A DNA stretch of 64,000 bases from Siderastrea radians (GCA_964017195.1 OZ024897.1:40255351-40319350); one strand, 5' to 3'. Shown: positions 43,340 through 55,001, numbered from the stretch's first letter. The notes: generated by a model not told the origin, from the letters alone. Translations and numbers: made by a program.

Positions 43340-43530
43340 GATAACTTTCCAGGCTGTTTATGAAATCCTAAGTGCGACATTCAATTGAAAGCTGCTGAGC
43401 ACGGTACTTTCTAGTACTATCCAGTTTATTTGTGCTGTACAAGGCGAGTTTGTACTTTGTTCATGAAATCTTAAAGTGCGGCCATTCAAACGAGACCTAT
43501 ATTAAGCACCATTTGGTGCTGTTTATTGTG
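43340..43530 (+). repeat. About 100-bp dispersed/tandem repeat, shared with 49010-49195
   Basis: Two diverged units containing GTTTATTGTGCTGTACAAGG, TGATGAAATCCTAAAGTG and GACCATTCAAACGA-like segments. The same block recurs downstream of asparaginase copy 2. Confidence 0.6.
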
Positions 43531-43765
43531 TTATCACACAAGGTCGGACGCAGGGAAATCCTTATTTTAGCTGTAACCAAACGAAAGCTCTTGAGCAGAA
43601 CTGACCAGCAGCACTACAAAGTTTGTTTCTTTGGCAGGGTCACAAGCTTACGCCAAAAAAGAGACAATTAAAGTGGGAAACACGCTTCTCTTCCCCATTT
43701 TTTTCGCCCGTTTCGACTTTCGCTCTCCCTGACTCAGAGTTGCTCTTTTTCTCTGTTTTTATACC

Positions 43766-43922
43766 TAATCGTACCTTTTTGGTAGGCTTCGGCGGCATAT
43801 CAGGCGAGTTTGGTCGAGCCATGGTTCGTATTTTGGCGAGACGTAGTCGAGCCAAAATACCCATGGTGAGACCAAACGAGCTTGATATGCTACCGAAGCG
43901 TACTAAAAAAGGTGCGATTAGG
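43766..43922. mobile_element. About 157-bp imperfect hairpin (MITE-like)
   Basis: CTAATCGTACCTTTTTGGTA, CGGCATATCAGGCGAGTTTG and CATGGTTCGTATTTTGGC are complemented in reverse order to 43922. The centre is GAGACGTAGTCGAGC. No target duplication was identified. Confidence 0.6.
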
Positions 43923-44367
43923 TATTTACCGTACCCAAATTCGTCCTAAAACCCGGCTATTTTTTTTTTCAGTTACCGTGATCAGTCAGGCGTTGTAGAG
44001 CGACACGGATTTACACTTTTCTGGTCGTCAATACTCTTCTCCAACTCCTCATCTGCCATTTTATTTAATTCTTTTGTTTGGAGTTTCATTTTCTGAATGT
44101 TGGAAGTCGAAGTTAAGAAAGAAATTTGGAAAATCCGGCTCCATTTTGAAACCAAAAAAGTTTCAGCGCTGTCCGTAAAGTTCACTCGAGCGCCCGCAAG
44201 TGTAGCCGCTTCCAATTTTGGCGCGAAATTGTATTTTTTTTCTCTCTTACCGTTAAACAAATTACTTTCTCGTTTAACAAATGCAATAGTTTTACGTTTC
44301 GTTGCATTTCTGTTGTAATTTTCGCCCCTAAAGTCTGCAAAAAAAAATGCGAGTTTCACTAACTGTC

Positions 44368-44425
44368 CATGATATCGTAGGATATCAGGACAGTGACTTG
44401 ATATCGTAGAAAATCATGACAGTAA
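44368..44425. repeat. Cluster of ACTGTC/GATATC palindromes
   Basis: AACTGTCCATGATATC-GTAG-GATATCAGGACAGT is a near-perfect inverted repeat, followed by a further TTGATATCGTAGAAAATCATGACAGT half. It lies about 215 bp upstream of the start codon of asparaginase copy 2, so a regulatory role is possible but unproven. Confidence 0.5.
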
Positions 44426-44639
44426 ACAAGGCTTCTGATTGGCTAATTCACAATTTGGGTACGGTAAGCATGCATAGCGTACCTACAATAATTTTCGCGC
44501 GCAAACCGGGAGGGAAAGCCTGGGTCGAATTTTACAAGGAACGCCTAGTTGATTCCTTATTTTCGTTCGAAAAGGGGGTTAATTCACGATGGGATAAAAA
44601 TTCCTCTGAAAACAGTCCCTTTATCATTTTGGAACCTTT

Positions 44640-47600
44640 ATGAGCGGTGTACCAAGCGTACTGGAACCGATTGCACTAAAAAATAACATGACGACTCGAA
44701 CGGATTTTCAGCCTTGTATCATTGTTCACGGAGGCGCCTGGGCCATACCAGACATCTTAAAAGAACCATCAGTGAATGGAGTCAAGAAAGCTGCCAAGAG
44801 GGGCTACGAATGCTTACTAAAGGTGAAAATAGCGTTTATTTAATGTGTTTGTTATATAATCTTAACCAGACCCGAAGGTAGGCAAAACACATGTATCACC
44901 ATCATACTGATACATGTACGTGTACAGGTCCAGATCTGAAGCGGTGCTCTCAGAAAAATCATTTAATAAGGTAGAGACCTTTAACTGAAATGTATGAGCC
45001 ACCTTTGTAAGGTGTTGTTACGGGGTAATTTTTCCTGTAACTTGCAATGCAATGGTGATGAGAGCACTACGAAACAAGTTGCAGAATACATGTACACGTT
45101 ACACGCTTTACTGAAGTCCTTCAACGTATTTCGCCGCAATACTGCCAAAAAAAATATAGAAGACTATTCTACTTTTCCTGCAACTTGCAATGCATTTTTT
45201 TGTTGTGAGTCAGGTTGTTAAGCAGAGGTGTTAATACATATGCAATTTCATCTGCAACTTGTTTCTCAGTGGTATATACATGTAGCATTGCAAGTTGCAG
45301 AAAAAATTGCCTCTGTTGTAACTACAGCACTTGTGCTCTAACTCATAAGACGTTTTTTTTTTTTTTACTGTTAGGGTGGCACTGCTGTTGATGCGGTTGA
45401 AGTTGCTGTACGTATTTTAGAGGATGACACAACTTTTGATTCAGGTCATGGCTCAGTTCTTACAGAGGAGTTGACAGTTGAAGTTGATGCAATGATCATG
45501 AATGGGTACTCTTTGGAATCAGGTACAAACTGTAACCCTAAATAGTTGGGATTCTACAGGTTTGGAGCAGTAAACCAAATCAGTGTCAGCGGAGTTGGCA
45601 GCAGAACATCTGTCTCAGAATCGAGTTTCTAAAAGATGGTACAAGGTGGAGGACCATGTCGTTTATTGTTGTGATAGGGATTGATGATGACAAGCAATGA
45701 TGCGACGGCCAAAAAGTGATAGTACGGGATTGTCTGTTTTTTGGGTTGTTTAAGTGATGAAGTGAGTGACTTGACTAACTGACTAATTGGATTGATTTAT
45801 TGTTCTATAGTGATTGATTGATTTATTGTTTGCTAGATTGATTGCCTCATTGCTTGCTTGCTTGATTATTTGCTTGGTTTCTTGCTTGACTGATTGATTG
45901 ATTGATGATAGTGGATTCATCGATAAGCTTACAAGGTGTTTTTATTTCTTTTCTTTTTTTCCAGGTGCTGTAGCATCAGTAACAGGAATAGCTAATCCAG
46001 TATCTCTAGCACGTCATATAATGCATGACACTCCACACTCTCTGCTTGTTGGTGATGGTGCGGTAAAATTTGCCAAGAAAATAGGATTCCCAGTTTTGAA
46101 CAATCCTCTTGAACTTATCAGTGAGGAATCTAGACTCCAACTTGAAGGTATCAAGGATTTTGATGGTGCAGTTCTGACTGGTTTTAACACAAAAGAGCCT
46201 CGTGCATCTACTGCCCTTAATCCTGGACATGACACTGTAGGTGCAGTAGCAATGGATTCTTCAGGAAAACTGGCCTGTGCAACATCTACAGGTATGAGTA
46301 CAAGCATGGATTAAAAATGCAAATTTATGAAACTTGGCATGTCCCTCTACCCGTCCCCCATTCTTGAAGTAATAATGAGCCATGCTAGCAGTTATAAGCC
46401 TTACCTAAATAGTAGACACCAATGAAGATGTGGGATTCAAGACAGCCTTTATTAAGTTACCAATACATCTGAATTGAATAACATGATATTATCCCTAACT
46501 TAATCAACAACACAAAACACAATTATAGAAATTAATAGGACAAATAAAAATAAGAAAATTGAAAATTGGCTGTCATGGTAGAATTAAGGAAACCAACACA
46601 GAATACAGGTAGAGGGAGGGATGGTGAACAACTGAGATACTGCCAACTGTGATAGTTGCATGCGAAACGACTAGCGTGAAATGACCACGGTTCTAATGAA
46701 CGCAGGAGTATAATACTTGTACCTGTGTTGTTTCCCACTTGCAAGTAAACTCCCACACTGTTAAATTACTCAGCAAATATCGCTTAGCATACACGTGTTA
46801 TTGCAAAATTACAACTAGTACATCGGTACCCTATTGATCCAAAAACTACTGCATGCTGGAGGTATCTTGTTCCCCACAACCGACCTTTGGATCTCCAATT
46901 TAGAGCAGCATCAATCCAAGACTTAACTGATGCTAACCAATAATTATAGTACTGTTTAATTTGCTGCATGTCTTGTAAGGAGAGTGCTGTCAAGCTTAAA
47001 AGTTGGTATCACCAGTAAATTAGCAAGAAATGAAACTAATGACATACAACAGAATTCAGCACAATAACACCATTTTCCTTTGGGTTTGATTTTTATTACT
47101 GTATAATATTATTGTTTGTATTGATCATATTCCTTATTATTTATTACTATATTTATCCTTTTGAACAAAGGAAAGGCAAAGGAAAAAAACTCAAACCAAA
47201 AACAAATAAGTGGGACACACAAACTCTTTCTTTCATGGGACCTTCATTTCATTCAACAAAGAACATTGCCCAAATTCTTTTTTCTCTGATTTGTGCTTCG
47301 TTTGTGTTCAGAACTCATGCAATGCATGATGGATGTGCAGCCACTTCTGTTCCCGCTGTTGTTTCCTTTCCGCTACCTCTACTTGGTGCAAATTAGAGAA
47401 AAAACTTTGGACAGTGTTATGTGAATAAACTTACGGTCCCATGCAAAAATTCAGGTAGTTTGGAGCAAAAAAATAAAATGGCCTTAAATTCAACAAAAGA
47501 TGGTTATGTTATCAGCCCTTCAATCCAATTATTAATAAATTTTAATACTTTAGGTGGTATTTCAATGAAGATGTCTGGACGTGTTGGTGACAGTCCTCTG

Positions 47601-47924
47601 ATTGGCTGCGGTGGTTATGCAAACAAGGAGGGTGCAGTATCATCAACAGGACATGGTGAATCAATCATGAAAGTGCTGCTAGCCAGAGAGGTGGTCTATA
47701 ACATTGAAGGAGGTCAACCCCCTGAAACTGCTTGTGACAAGGCACTGCAGAGCATGTTTCAAACAGTAGGTGGTCAGGGGGGAGTGATTGCAATTAATAA
47801 ACATGGGCAGGTGGGGAGGGGTTTTACCACTAAGCGTATGGCATGGGCAGCTGTTGAAGAAGGTGTTCTAAAATTTGGTATTGAGCCAAATGAAGAAATG
47901 GTGGTCTCAAATTGTCAGACCTGA
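44640..47924 (+). CDS. ASRGL1: Isoaspartyl peptidase/L-asparaginase (ASRGL1-like), copy 2
   Basis: Tandem paralogue of copy 1 with the same four-exon structure and phases: 44640-44822, 45375-45522, 45965-46291, 47554-47924, 342 residues. Motifs: CIIVHGGAW, FDSGHGSVLTEE (copy 1 has FNAGHG; the family usually has NAG here), ANPVSLARHIM, GHDTVGAVAMD with the nucleophile Thr at about residue 201, SATSTGG-like ACATSTGG, GRVGDSPLIGCGGYA and SSTGHGESIM. The N terminus is about 20 residues longer than copy 1; a second in-frame ATG at 44690 would remove most of that extension. The Asn/Ala change to Asp/Ser before GHG is the one visible departure from family consensus. Poly(A) signal at 48414. Confidence 0.93.
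45012..45325. mobile_element. Inverted-repeat element in intron 1 of asparaginase copy 2
   Basis: GGTAATTTTTCCTGTAACTT with GCAATGC at the left pairs with GCATTGCAAGTTGCAGAAAA and ATTGCC at the right. An internal CCTGCAACTTGCAATGC copy is present at about 45178. Ends near GTTAC are imperfect. Confidence 0.5.
46300..47550. other. Intron 3 of asparaginase copy 2
   Basis: AT-rich intron with no element whose ends I can define. Short ORFs here have no family resemblance. Confidence 0.4.
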
Positions 47925-48059
47925 AGACAAGTGTCAGCCAGGGTTCTTGCAAAGAGCCATTTAGTAACCAGCTATTTTCATCATTTGCATGTATTCATAG
48001 TCATTTTAACAGCTAAATGTGCTGAAAAAACATCCTTTAACCCTTTTAGGGGCTACTAA

Positions 48060-48375
48060 GCCATTAAAATGAACATAAATAGCCTTTGGAATGGCTAAAC
48101 ATTTGTTTCTGAAAGCCGAATAACCCTTGCCATTCAAACACCTGACTATTTTTTTTGGAATGGATGACCATAGCTGTTTGAATGGCTAAATATTTTTTCT
48201 GCATGGATAGTGCTAGGCATTTGAATGGCTGAATCATATTTTTGAGTGGACTACCACAGCCGTTTGAACAGCTGAATATTTTTTCTGAAGGGATAGTGGC
48301 AGCTGTTCAAATGGCCTCCTACTGTCTGTGAATGGCTGACGAACGGCAAGTGAACGGCTTTAGCCATTTGAACAG
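48060..48375. repeat. Degenerate minisatellite after asparaginase copy 2
   Basis: Four to five imperfect units of roughly 60 bp built on GTTTGAATGGCTAAATATTT and TTTTTCTGxATGGATAGTG. It ends about 40 bp before the poly(A) signal, so it would lie in the 3' UTR. Confidence 0.6.
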
Positions 48376-48413
48376 AAATATCCGATAGTGTAAATTTTTG
48401 CACAAGAGATTAC

Positions 48414-48419
48414 AATAAA
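48414..48419 (+). terminator. Candidate poly(A) signal of asparaginase copy 2
   Basis: AATAAA, 490 bp after the stop codon at 47924. Confidence 0.45.
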
Positions 48420-49009
48420 GAAAAAGAAACACGCACAGTTTTTGAGCATGGAGTTTCAATTTCCTTCTATAATAAGAGATTGAACTTTATTTGGTATTTG
48501 TTCAGTCAATAAAATTAGGGCATGTTAAATAAAAATGGTACTTTTCTATGCATAGCAATATTAAACACACCCTTAGAGTGTAAATCTAAACTCTCCGAAA
48601 ATACCATAGTGATGAGATTAAGAAATGGAAAAGAAATTCAATATTGAGAGCAAGGTCATGATAATGAGCAAAATCTGAAATGCTCGCAAACTCGCAGCCT
48701 GCGAAGGACTGATATCATCAAATATTGATATGTTTATTTTAAGTGAATAAAGTACGGTCAGTTCACATGAATATGTAATAACTCTTTCCCTTATAGACAG
48801 ACCTTTAGCATTAGGCCCCGCCAGAGTAGAATCTGAGAATTGACTGGGGCAGAAAGAAATGACAGCATTTTCTAAAAAAACGAAATTGAAAGGAAATATT
48901 AACAACTACAGTTACTAGTAACACCCATCAAGGCCTAGGATGATCTTCCGTGTGTGTTTTTGAAATCAAGACCAATGACATGAGATCTCCCTGGCAGGTC
49001 TCTTTAGTC

Positions 49010-49195
49010 ATGTTGTGTGATCCAATTTTTTGAGTTTGTTGATGAAATCCTAAAGTGTTCGACCATTCAGACGAAATATACTGAGCAGCATTATTCTGTG
49101 GAACTGTTTATTGTGCTGTACAAGGTGAATCTATCTTTTGAGACTGTAGATGAAATCCTTAAGTGTGACAGTTCAGCACTTTCTTCTGTCGCTGC
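49010..49195 (+). repeat. Second block of the repeat seen at 43340-43530
   Basis: GTTGATGAAATCCTAAAGTG, GACCATTCAGACGAAATATAC and GTTTATTGTGCTGTACAAGG occur in the same order as downstream of copy 1. Confidence 0.6.
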
Positions 49196-49199
49196 TTTT

Positions 49200-51369
49200 T
49201 GATATTTTGCGCGGACTTTTTTCATGCTTTTTCAATATCCAAGCTGTATGCAACTGTAGTACTGTTAGTATTTAATTTACTTTGAGGAATATTAATCTTA
49301 CTTTTAACAAGAAAATTTGTCAAATTTCCACTTTTGTAAAGGGGAATAATGAAGTCGAAATCCAGTAACGTTCTTCGATTGGACAACAGGGGAACTTATT
49401 TATGCAATCCAAAAACAGTTCTATTCTTAGCCATTTTTTAAAACTTTAATCATCCATGTAACATAATTATATATATTGCTGTTTAATTTATATTTGTATT
49501 TGTATTTTTACAATGCAGTTATTTTGTACATATTGTCTTTTTCTGACCAATTAGTTCAGTTTAACTGAAATACATGTAGATAAGTTTAGTCAAATACACA
49601 GGTGTACTAACAAACACTTTGTTAATAGTTCTGTGTGAACAGATTGATTGTGATTTTTTTGGTGCAAATAACTTGTTGTTATTGTATATTGTTCTAGTAA
49701 TTCCTCGGCAGCTGCCTCTTTCACACTGGCGTATTCTATAGGTCGACACCATTAAGCACTCTGGTTGCTTAATCCTACTATTGTTTTGTTACTTTATCCT
49801 AATTTTTGTTCGAACTGTGCCAACTTGAAATGCCTTATCGTCTTCCCTTGTAAACGCTGGATCGATCCGTTGCCGAGTTTCCTACCATTATTTCAAGCAC
49901 GCTAATCCGGCTGGCTCGCTCGCTTTCTTGTGTCCAGTTGTACATGTGTGTCTTGTAGACATTCTTTGATTACAGAGTATTGTATATGTCGATCATTTGT
50001 CTAGTACTAGTTTGTTAGTTAGTTCTGTTAGAAAAAGGAAAGATTTTACCATACTTTCCAATGGTAAAATTGTATTATATTTTTTAACAACACGCAAAAA
50101 AAAAGGATTTTAACAAAATCTCAGCCTTGGGTATTTCTCCAATTTCGGCCTCAGCATTCTTATAAAAAATAGTTCTTATACCAAAAAAGTGTGTGTATTT
50201 GTGTTTCACTTCATTAGGTAGTTCTCTCTGTGCGTTCACACTCGCTTTTTTTACCTCCTGCACGTGCGTGTGCTAACCGTCCATTGCTGGATTAGCGTGC
50301 TAGAGACAATAATGTCAATAAAATTTAAAGACCAGGCTGACAGTTGCCAAGAGATTAGAGTAAAGATGGTACAAGGAGGAAAATGGTGTGAGAGGGAAAA
50401 GACGGGTAAAGTTTATATGTTCCGTTTAAGATTTTAGACTTTCGGGCTCGATTTAAACTTCAAGTTAGAATATTTTTTGTCCAATTATTTAGTAAAAACT
50501 GCGGTAAGAGGAACTATGTATGCTGGCCGAAGCAGTTTCCCTAATGGCTACGATAACTAAAACCGTCAGGGGAAAAGATTGAGATTAGGTAACAATTTTG
50601 GTTCAAGGGAGGGAGATGCTGCTGTACTAAAATCACTACTTAAACGTAAATAGTAAAATTATTGGTTACGCTTAACAGACTAAGAGAATCAGCGCTTTAC
50701 CCTCATAACTAAAAATAGTGAGTTACAACCCTAAATTCTGTTTTTTTTTTGTCAACTCGAAGTTTTAAAATGGACAATCAAGTAACTAAATAGAGAAATG
50801 TCTACCTTCCTTCACGTCCTGCTATCCCTGTGCTAGTCGCAATTTGATTGGCTGGAATGGGCTACGGTATCAAGGCACTAAAGAAAGTCGCCCAGGTAAC
50901 CCACTACTTTTTGTCAAAGTTCGGCCAGTTTCCTTCTCCTATGATCGAAGATGTAACTCATGTCGTTCTAAACACTGAGAGCTGCAAAATAAGTGTACTC
51001 AAGGGGTTTACCCAAGTTGTGTCGATCAGGGAATTTTTCTTTCGTTAAAACCCATCTCTAACAAACAAATTACTACCATCATTTGCCTTGATATGAGAGA
51101 TGAACTCCTATTCGCACTTCTCCTGTTAAGACGAGCTAAGCTAAGGGTATTTTTCTGGCATTTTGACAAACTTGTGCAAAGTACGATGAGGTACCTTCGC
51201 TAACGCACAAAATACTCACGTGACGAACCAAAAGAAGGTTTGCGCGGGAGGCCAGTTACACATGCGCATTAATGAAGTTTGAGTTTACCAGTTTTAAAAA
51301 AGGGCAATTTAACTGGGGCAGGAAGGGTTAACTGAAATAAAATTTCTCATAATGCAGGGGTGATAAATC
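49200..51369. other. Intergenic, no gene seen
   Basis: AT-rich. A 66-codon plus-strand ORF at 50848-51048 (MAGMGYGIKALKKVAQVTHY...) has no signal peptide, no domain I recognise and no visible splice partners. Confidence 0.4.
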
Positions 51370-51723
51370 CTATATCGGATTTACCGTTTTACGAAACTAC
51401 TCCGGGCAAGATTTCTTGATCTCATTTTACAAGAGATCCATGCAGCTTGAGCCACCTTAGCGATGCGCACTCCTTTGGCTTTGCTTAACAATCATGTGGT
51501 CTGATGTTTACCTCAAAAATTACCATTCTTAGGCACTTTTTAAATTAGCGCGTTTGGCGATTTCAAGCTTAAAAAGTCGTTAAAAATACGACGAAATTAT
51601 AAAAAAAGTATCTCCGCTCTTTGCCAGTCCTATTTCAAACAAATCGCTAATTTAAGTAGCCGGCTAAAAATAATAACAAAAGAAGAGACAAAGCTCAGTT
51701 GATGCGTGACACCAGTGATAATA

Positions 51724-51825
51724 AGAAAAAGTTAATACGCGAGTTAAACACGTTAAGGTGTCATAGTTTGTGCCTTTACAAACTATGACACCTTAACGTG
51801 TTTAACTCGCGTATTAACTTTTTCT
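51724..51825. repeat. Perfect hairpin: 48-bp arms, 6-nt loop
   Basis: Left arm 51724-51771 (AGAAAAAGTTAATACGCGAG ... CATAGTTTGT) and right arm 51778-51825 are exact reverse complements around the loop GCCTTT. It has no TSD or transposon-like ends, so a template-switch or local inverted duplication is likely. Confidence 0.92.
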
Positions 51826-52389
51826 AAAAATAATAACCTTTAATTAAAGTACTGAGATTTGTTAGACAGACATTAAGCCGCCTCCAATATATAAGAGATT
51901 CATTAGTTGTACTTACGTGATCACCTTGCATTGCTTCAGAATGACTGTGAATATAATAATACTCTATGAGCAAGCGTGCACTCTGTTTGGCTCCCTATTG
52001 TGAGGTCGCATCTCAAATCTTTTAAAAGAAAGCGAGTTGGCCAAAAATGTGGAGTAAAGAAAAGCATAATAATGCGGGGGTTGTCTATATAGACTCTAAA
52101 TTATAAAACTATATTATTCCACTTAAACAAGTATAGCAAAGATCAGCAAAGTGTGGTGCAAAAACAACACCTTAACTATAATTATATGAAACAAATTTTG
52201 TTGATTGCAATACCGAATTTTAAAAAAAATATTCTGGATTTTCAGGAGGGGTATCGGTTGTTTTGATACCATTAGCTACTGCATGCTCCGTGCAGAGTGA
52301 GAGAGGTTGTTAGACGTAGCGCGTAATTCTGTGTTGCCTTATGATTATTAAGCTTCCTGATCTTCTCCCACTCGCTCGACTCCCTCAGT

Positions 52390-52531
52390 AGCCTGCGTGG
52401 TATTCGTTTCCGTTTCCTTTTAGCCAAGTGGGAGAAGCGTGAGCAGAGCGGAGATGCCCTCTCGCGTCTCCGCTTGGTTCACGCTTCTCCCGCTTGGCTA
52501 CAAGGAAACGGAAACGACTGCTACGCAGGCT
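52390..52531. mobile_element. 142-bp MITE with AGCCTGCG ends
   Basis: AGCCTGCGTGGTATTCGTTT at the left and the complement ending CGCAGGCT at the right. The flanks ACTCCCTCAGT (52379-52389) and ACTCTCTCAGT (52532-52542) differ at one base. Copy B of the duplication keeps the unoccupied site (CCCTCAGTGTT at 53881). The interior is a GC-richer hairpin (GGGAGAAGCGTGAGC paired). Confidence 0.85.
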
Positions 52532-52714
52532 ACTCTCTCAGTGTTTTACTGTGTTGGCGATATGTCTGGTCTTAGTCTTCATATGTGAATGTTGAAAAAA
52601 AAAAAACGAAAGCAATTTTGGCTCGGACCTTGGAGGTTTGAGATATTCCATACGTGTGTACCACCTATGTAGGGAGCTGTAAACAATATATAGACACACT
52701 GTTGTTAGTTTTCT

Positions 52715-53910
52715 ATATCCGGCAGTGAAAAACTACTTCGCAAAATCTCTGGGCCAACGTAGCGATACGTACCCCTTTGGCTTTGCTCAATATTTATATA
52801 TGGCCTTTTTGCCTCAAGTTTTATCATTCTTAGGCCTTTTGTAACAAAAACAACAACAACAACAACAACTTAACGAGGAAACATACGCTTGAATTAGTAA
52901 AATAGCAAATTTGGCGATTTTAAACTAAAACAGCATTCATTCAAGAACTCGCGAAACTTAAAAATAGCCTAACAAAGTAAAAAAAAAACATAGCTGAAAA
53001 ATGCGAAGAAAGGGAAAAATCGTATATTCGCTTTTTGTGAGTCCCATTTAAAATAGATCGCTAATTTAAGAAACCGGCTAAAAATAAAAACCTTTAATGT
53101 ACTGGAACTGTCAGGCAGACATTAAGCCGCCTACGTAATATAAGAGATTCGTCAGTTGTGCTTACTTAAACATCATGCGCATTGCTTCAGAAGGCCGTGG
53201 ATATTAGCTCGCATCTCGTATCCTACAAGCGATAGCCAGTATAAACTGAGAAAGCTTTTGCCGCCAGCACTTTCCACACGACTCAACCTAAGGCGCCCGT
53301 GCACTTATAGTCTCCCGCATTGTAAGGCCAATAGGTTCAAGAATAGGTTTTTTATGGCTTCATGTCATCAAGCTCATAAATCGTGGATGTTTTTATTAGA
53401 TCATAAGTGTTTTTAGTTGTATTTACCTTTATTGTAGTATAGATTTTTAGATTTTAATATATTTTATATTTTATATGTACAGTAATACACAATTCAGCCA
53501 CAGACGGCTGCCACGTATTTTAATAAAGTATCTAGTACCTATCTATCTCGAGAAGTCGCCTGAAAAAATGGCCAAAGGAAGAAATGAATACTAGAAATGT
53601 TGCTCATAATGTCGGAGTTGTCTCAATATAGACCCTAAAACTAAAACTATGATTCCACTTTAATAAACAAACAGTAAAGATCAGCATTGTATGGTACACT
53701 GCACAGCTATAATCGTATGAAACAGATTTTATTAATTGCAATACTAAATGCTTGAAAAACAAATCTTCGATGTTCACGAGGGGTATCAGTTGTTTCAAGT
53801 GATAGAGGCCTAGGGTGTTAGACGTAGCGCGTAATTCCCTGCTGCCTCATGACAATAGACTTTCTCGCACTCTCTCAAGCCCCTCAGTGTTCTGTTGTGT
53901 TGCAACGGGC
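52715..53910 (+). repeat. Tandem segmental duplication, copy B
   Basis: Homologous to copy A but lacking its hairpin and MITE, and carrying instead a LINE 3' fragment at about 53222-53552. The difference in insertions dates those events after the duplication. Confidence 0.8.
53222..53552 (+). mobile_element. LINE 3' fragment in copy B
   Basis: The frame has CTYSLPHCKANRFKNRFFMA, a typical coral LINE RT C-terminal tail. A noncoding stretch ends in CTATCTATC. ATCTCG flanks both sides (TSD candidate). Absent from copy A. Confidence 0.55.
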
Positions 53911-54010
53911 CTGTTAATGTACTTACTGTCACGGTTCATTCGAGTGTAGCATCGAAGCTTCCTCTGCTCGTTTAAGGCTCTACTTAGCCTTGGCTCATTA
54001 CGAAGATTTC

Positions 54011-54262
54011 ATGCCGATTATGAGAGCCGAGAAGATAAATAATGCGTGCAGCCACTGCGTAAACGTGGGCAAACCATGCATCGTCTATTTCGGGTTGCTA
54101 ATCTTGATCGTAATATTGCTTTTCAGAAACGCTGTGCTTTTCAGCAACATCCCGTTTCTGAAAAGCAATAAACTTTCTCATTTTAGAAGCATCTCAAAAG
54201 ATGCTGCTGATAAAAATTTATCGAGCTGTCAAGGAGGTTTTACCCTTTCTTGTTTTTGCTGA
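54011..54262 (+). CDS. Hypothetical small membrane protein or first exon
   Basis: From the ATG at 54011, 83 codons to a stop: a short Cys-containing head (NNACSHCVNVGKPC), one strong hydrophobic segment (IVYFGLLILIVILLF) and a basic/Ser-rich tail ending CQGGFTLSCFC. The layout is that of a type II membrane anchor. It could equally be the first exon of a longer gene or a chance ORF; no poly(A) signal or splice donor settles this. A 14-bp inverted repeat (TTTCTGAAAAGCA) lies within. Confidence 0.25.
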   Translation: MPIMRAEKINNACSHCVNVGKPCIVYFGLLILIVILLFRNAVLFSNIPFLKSNKLSHFRSISKDAADKNLSSCQGGFTLSCFC

Positions 54263-54901
54263 AGCCCCGCCCACCTTGGGGTAAATATTCTTATTTAAAG
54301 ACCAGCAGATACATGCACATGAGCCTAAGTTGTCAAGCATACTGCAGAGCCCTTTAAAGGTAAAGTCGTTCACTTTCATATGATAGAAATGACTTTAGAA
54401 TAGACTTTTAGTGGTTTTGGAATACCAGATAGTTTGGGGGCAAGGTAAAAATGATGTAAATGTATAGTACTTTTTGAAATACAATTGTTAGTTTCAACAG
54501 CTATAAGGCAAATTGCGTGACTATAAAATCAAAGTGGACCGTGGTATGGATGATTTAACTTCGTTAATGAGTAGTATTTTATTAACTGGTGGTAGGTCAT
54601 CTCGACCTTTCCAAACTGGTGGTTAAATTAATGAATATACTTTGCTAAGGATAAAAATAAGGTTTTCCTTACAAAACAAAGACCATCTAAGATTTTCGAA
54701 AAGGATAATGTCAAACAGTATGCACCACATAAAAACAGTCTGCTCAACGTATTCTAGGTGCACTCAAAAAAGTGTACCACCGGAGGTATATTTGTCGGCT
54801 GAGAAAAATGTGTCTTGTTTTTTGATGGAAGAGGTGTTCGGCTATATGGAAAATGTTTTTTCACGGGTATTCCATCACTATAATAATATTGCTTGAGAGC
54901 G

Positions 54902-54960
54902 CAAATTACAAACAAGTTTATTCTCTTCGACAAATTACAAACAAGTTTATTCTCTTCGAC
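54902..54960 (+). repeat. Two perfect 29-bp direct repeats upstream of the secreted peptide gene
   Basis: CAAATTACAAACAAGTTTAT-TCTCTTCGA is repeated head to tail (54902-54930, 54931-54959), followed by TTTTCTTTTCGACAGG, just 42 bp before the ATG. Probably 5' UTR or an intron-exon border; CTTTTCGACAG could be a splice acceptor. Confidence 0.8.
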
Positions 54961-55001
54961 AGGCTGTTTTCTTTTCGACAGGAACACCCAGTCCCAGTGT
55001 C

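Larger units (their letters stand above)
51370..52560 (+). repeat. Tandem segmental duplication, copy A
   Basis: Shares CCTTTGGCTTTGCT, CAGACATTAAGCCGCCT, ATATAAGAGATTC, GTTAGACGTAGCGCGTAATTC and many flanking blocks in the same order with 52715-53910. Private insertions are the 48-bp-arm hairpin (51724-51825) and the MITE (52390-52531). Confidence 0.8.

Noticed and set aside
43982..44359. 125-codon minus-strand ORF containing MADEELEKSIDDQKS
   Set aside because: The internal MADEELEKSID start looks protein-like, but only 26 codons follow it and no downstream exon is visible. Kept as a possible transposon relic only.
50848..51048. 66-codon plus-strand ORF
   Set aside because: Length is within chance expectation, with no signal peptide, domain or poly(A) context.
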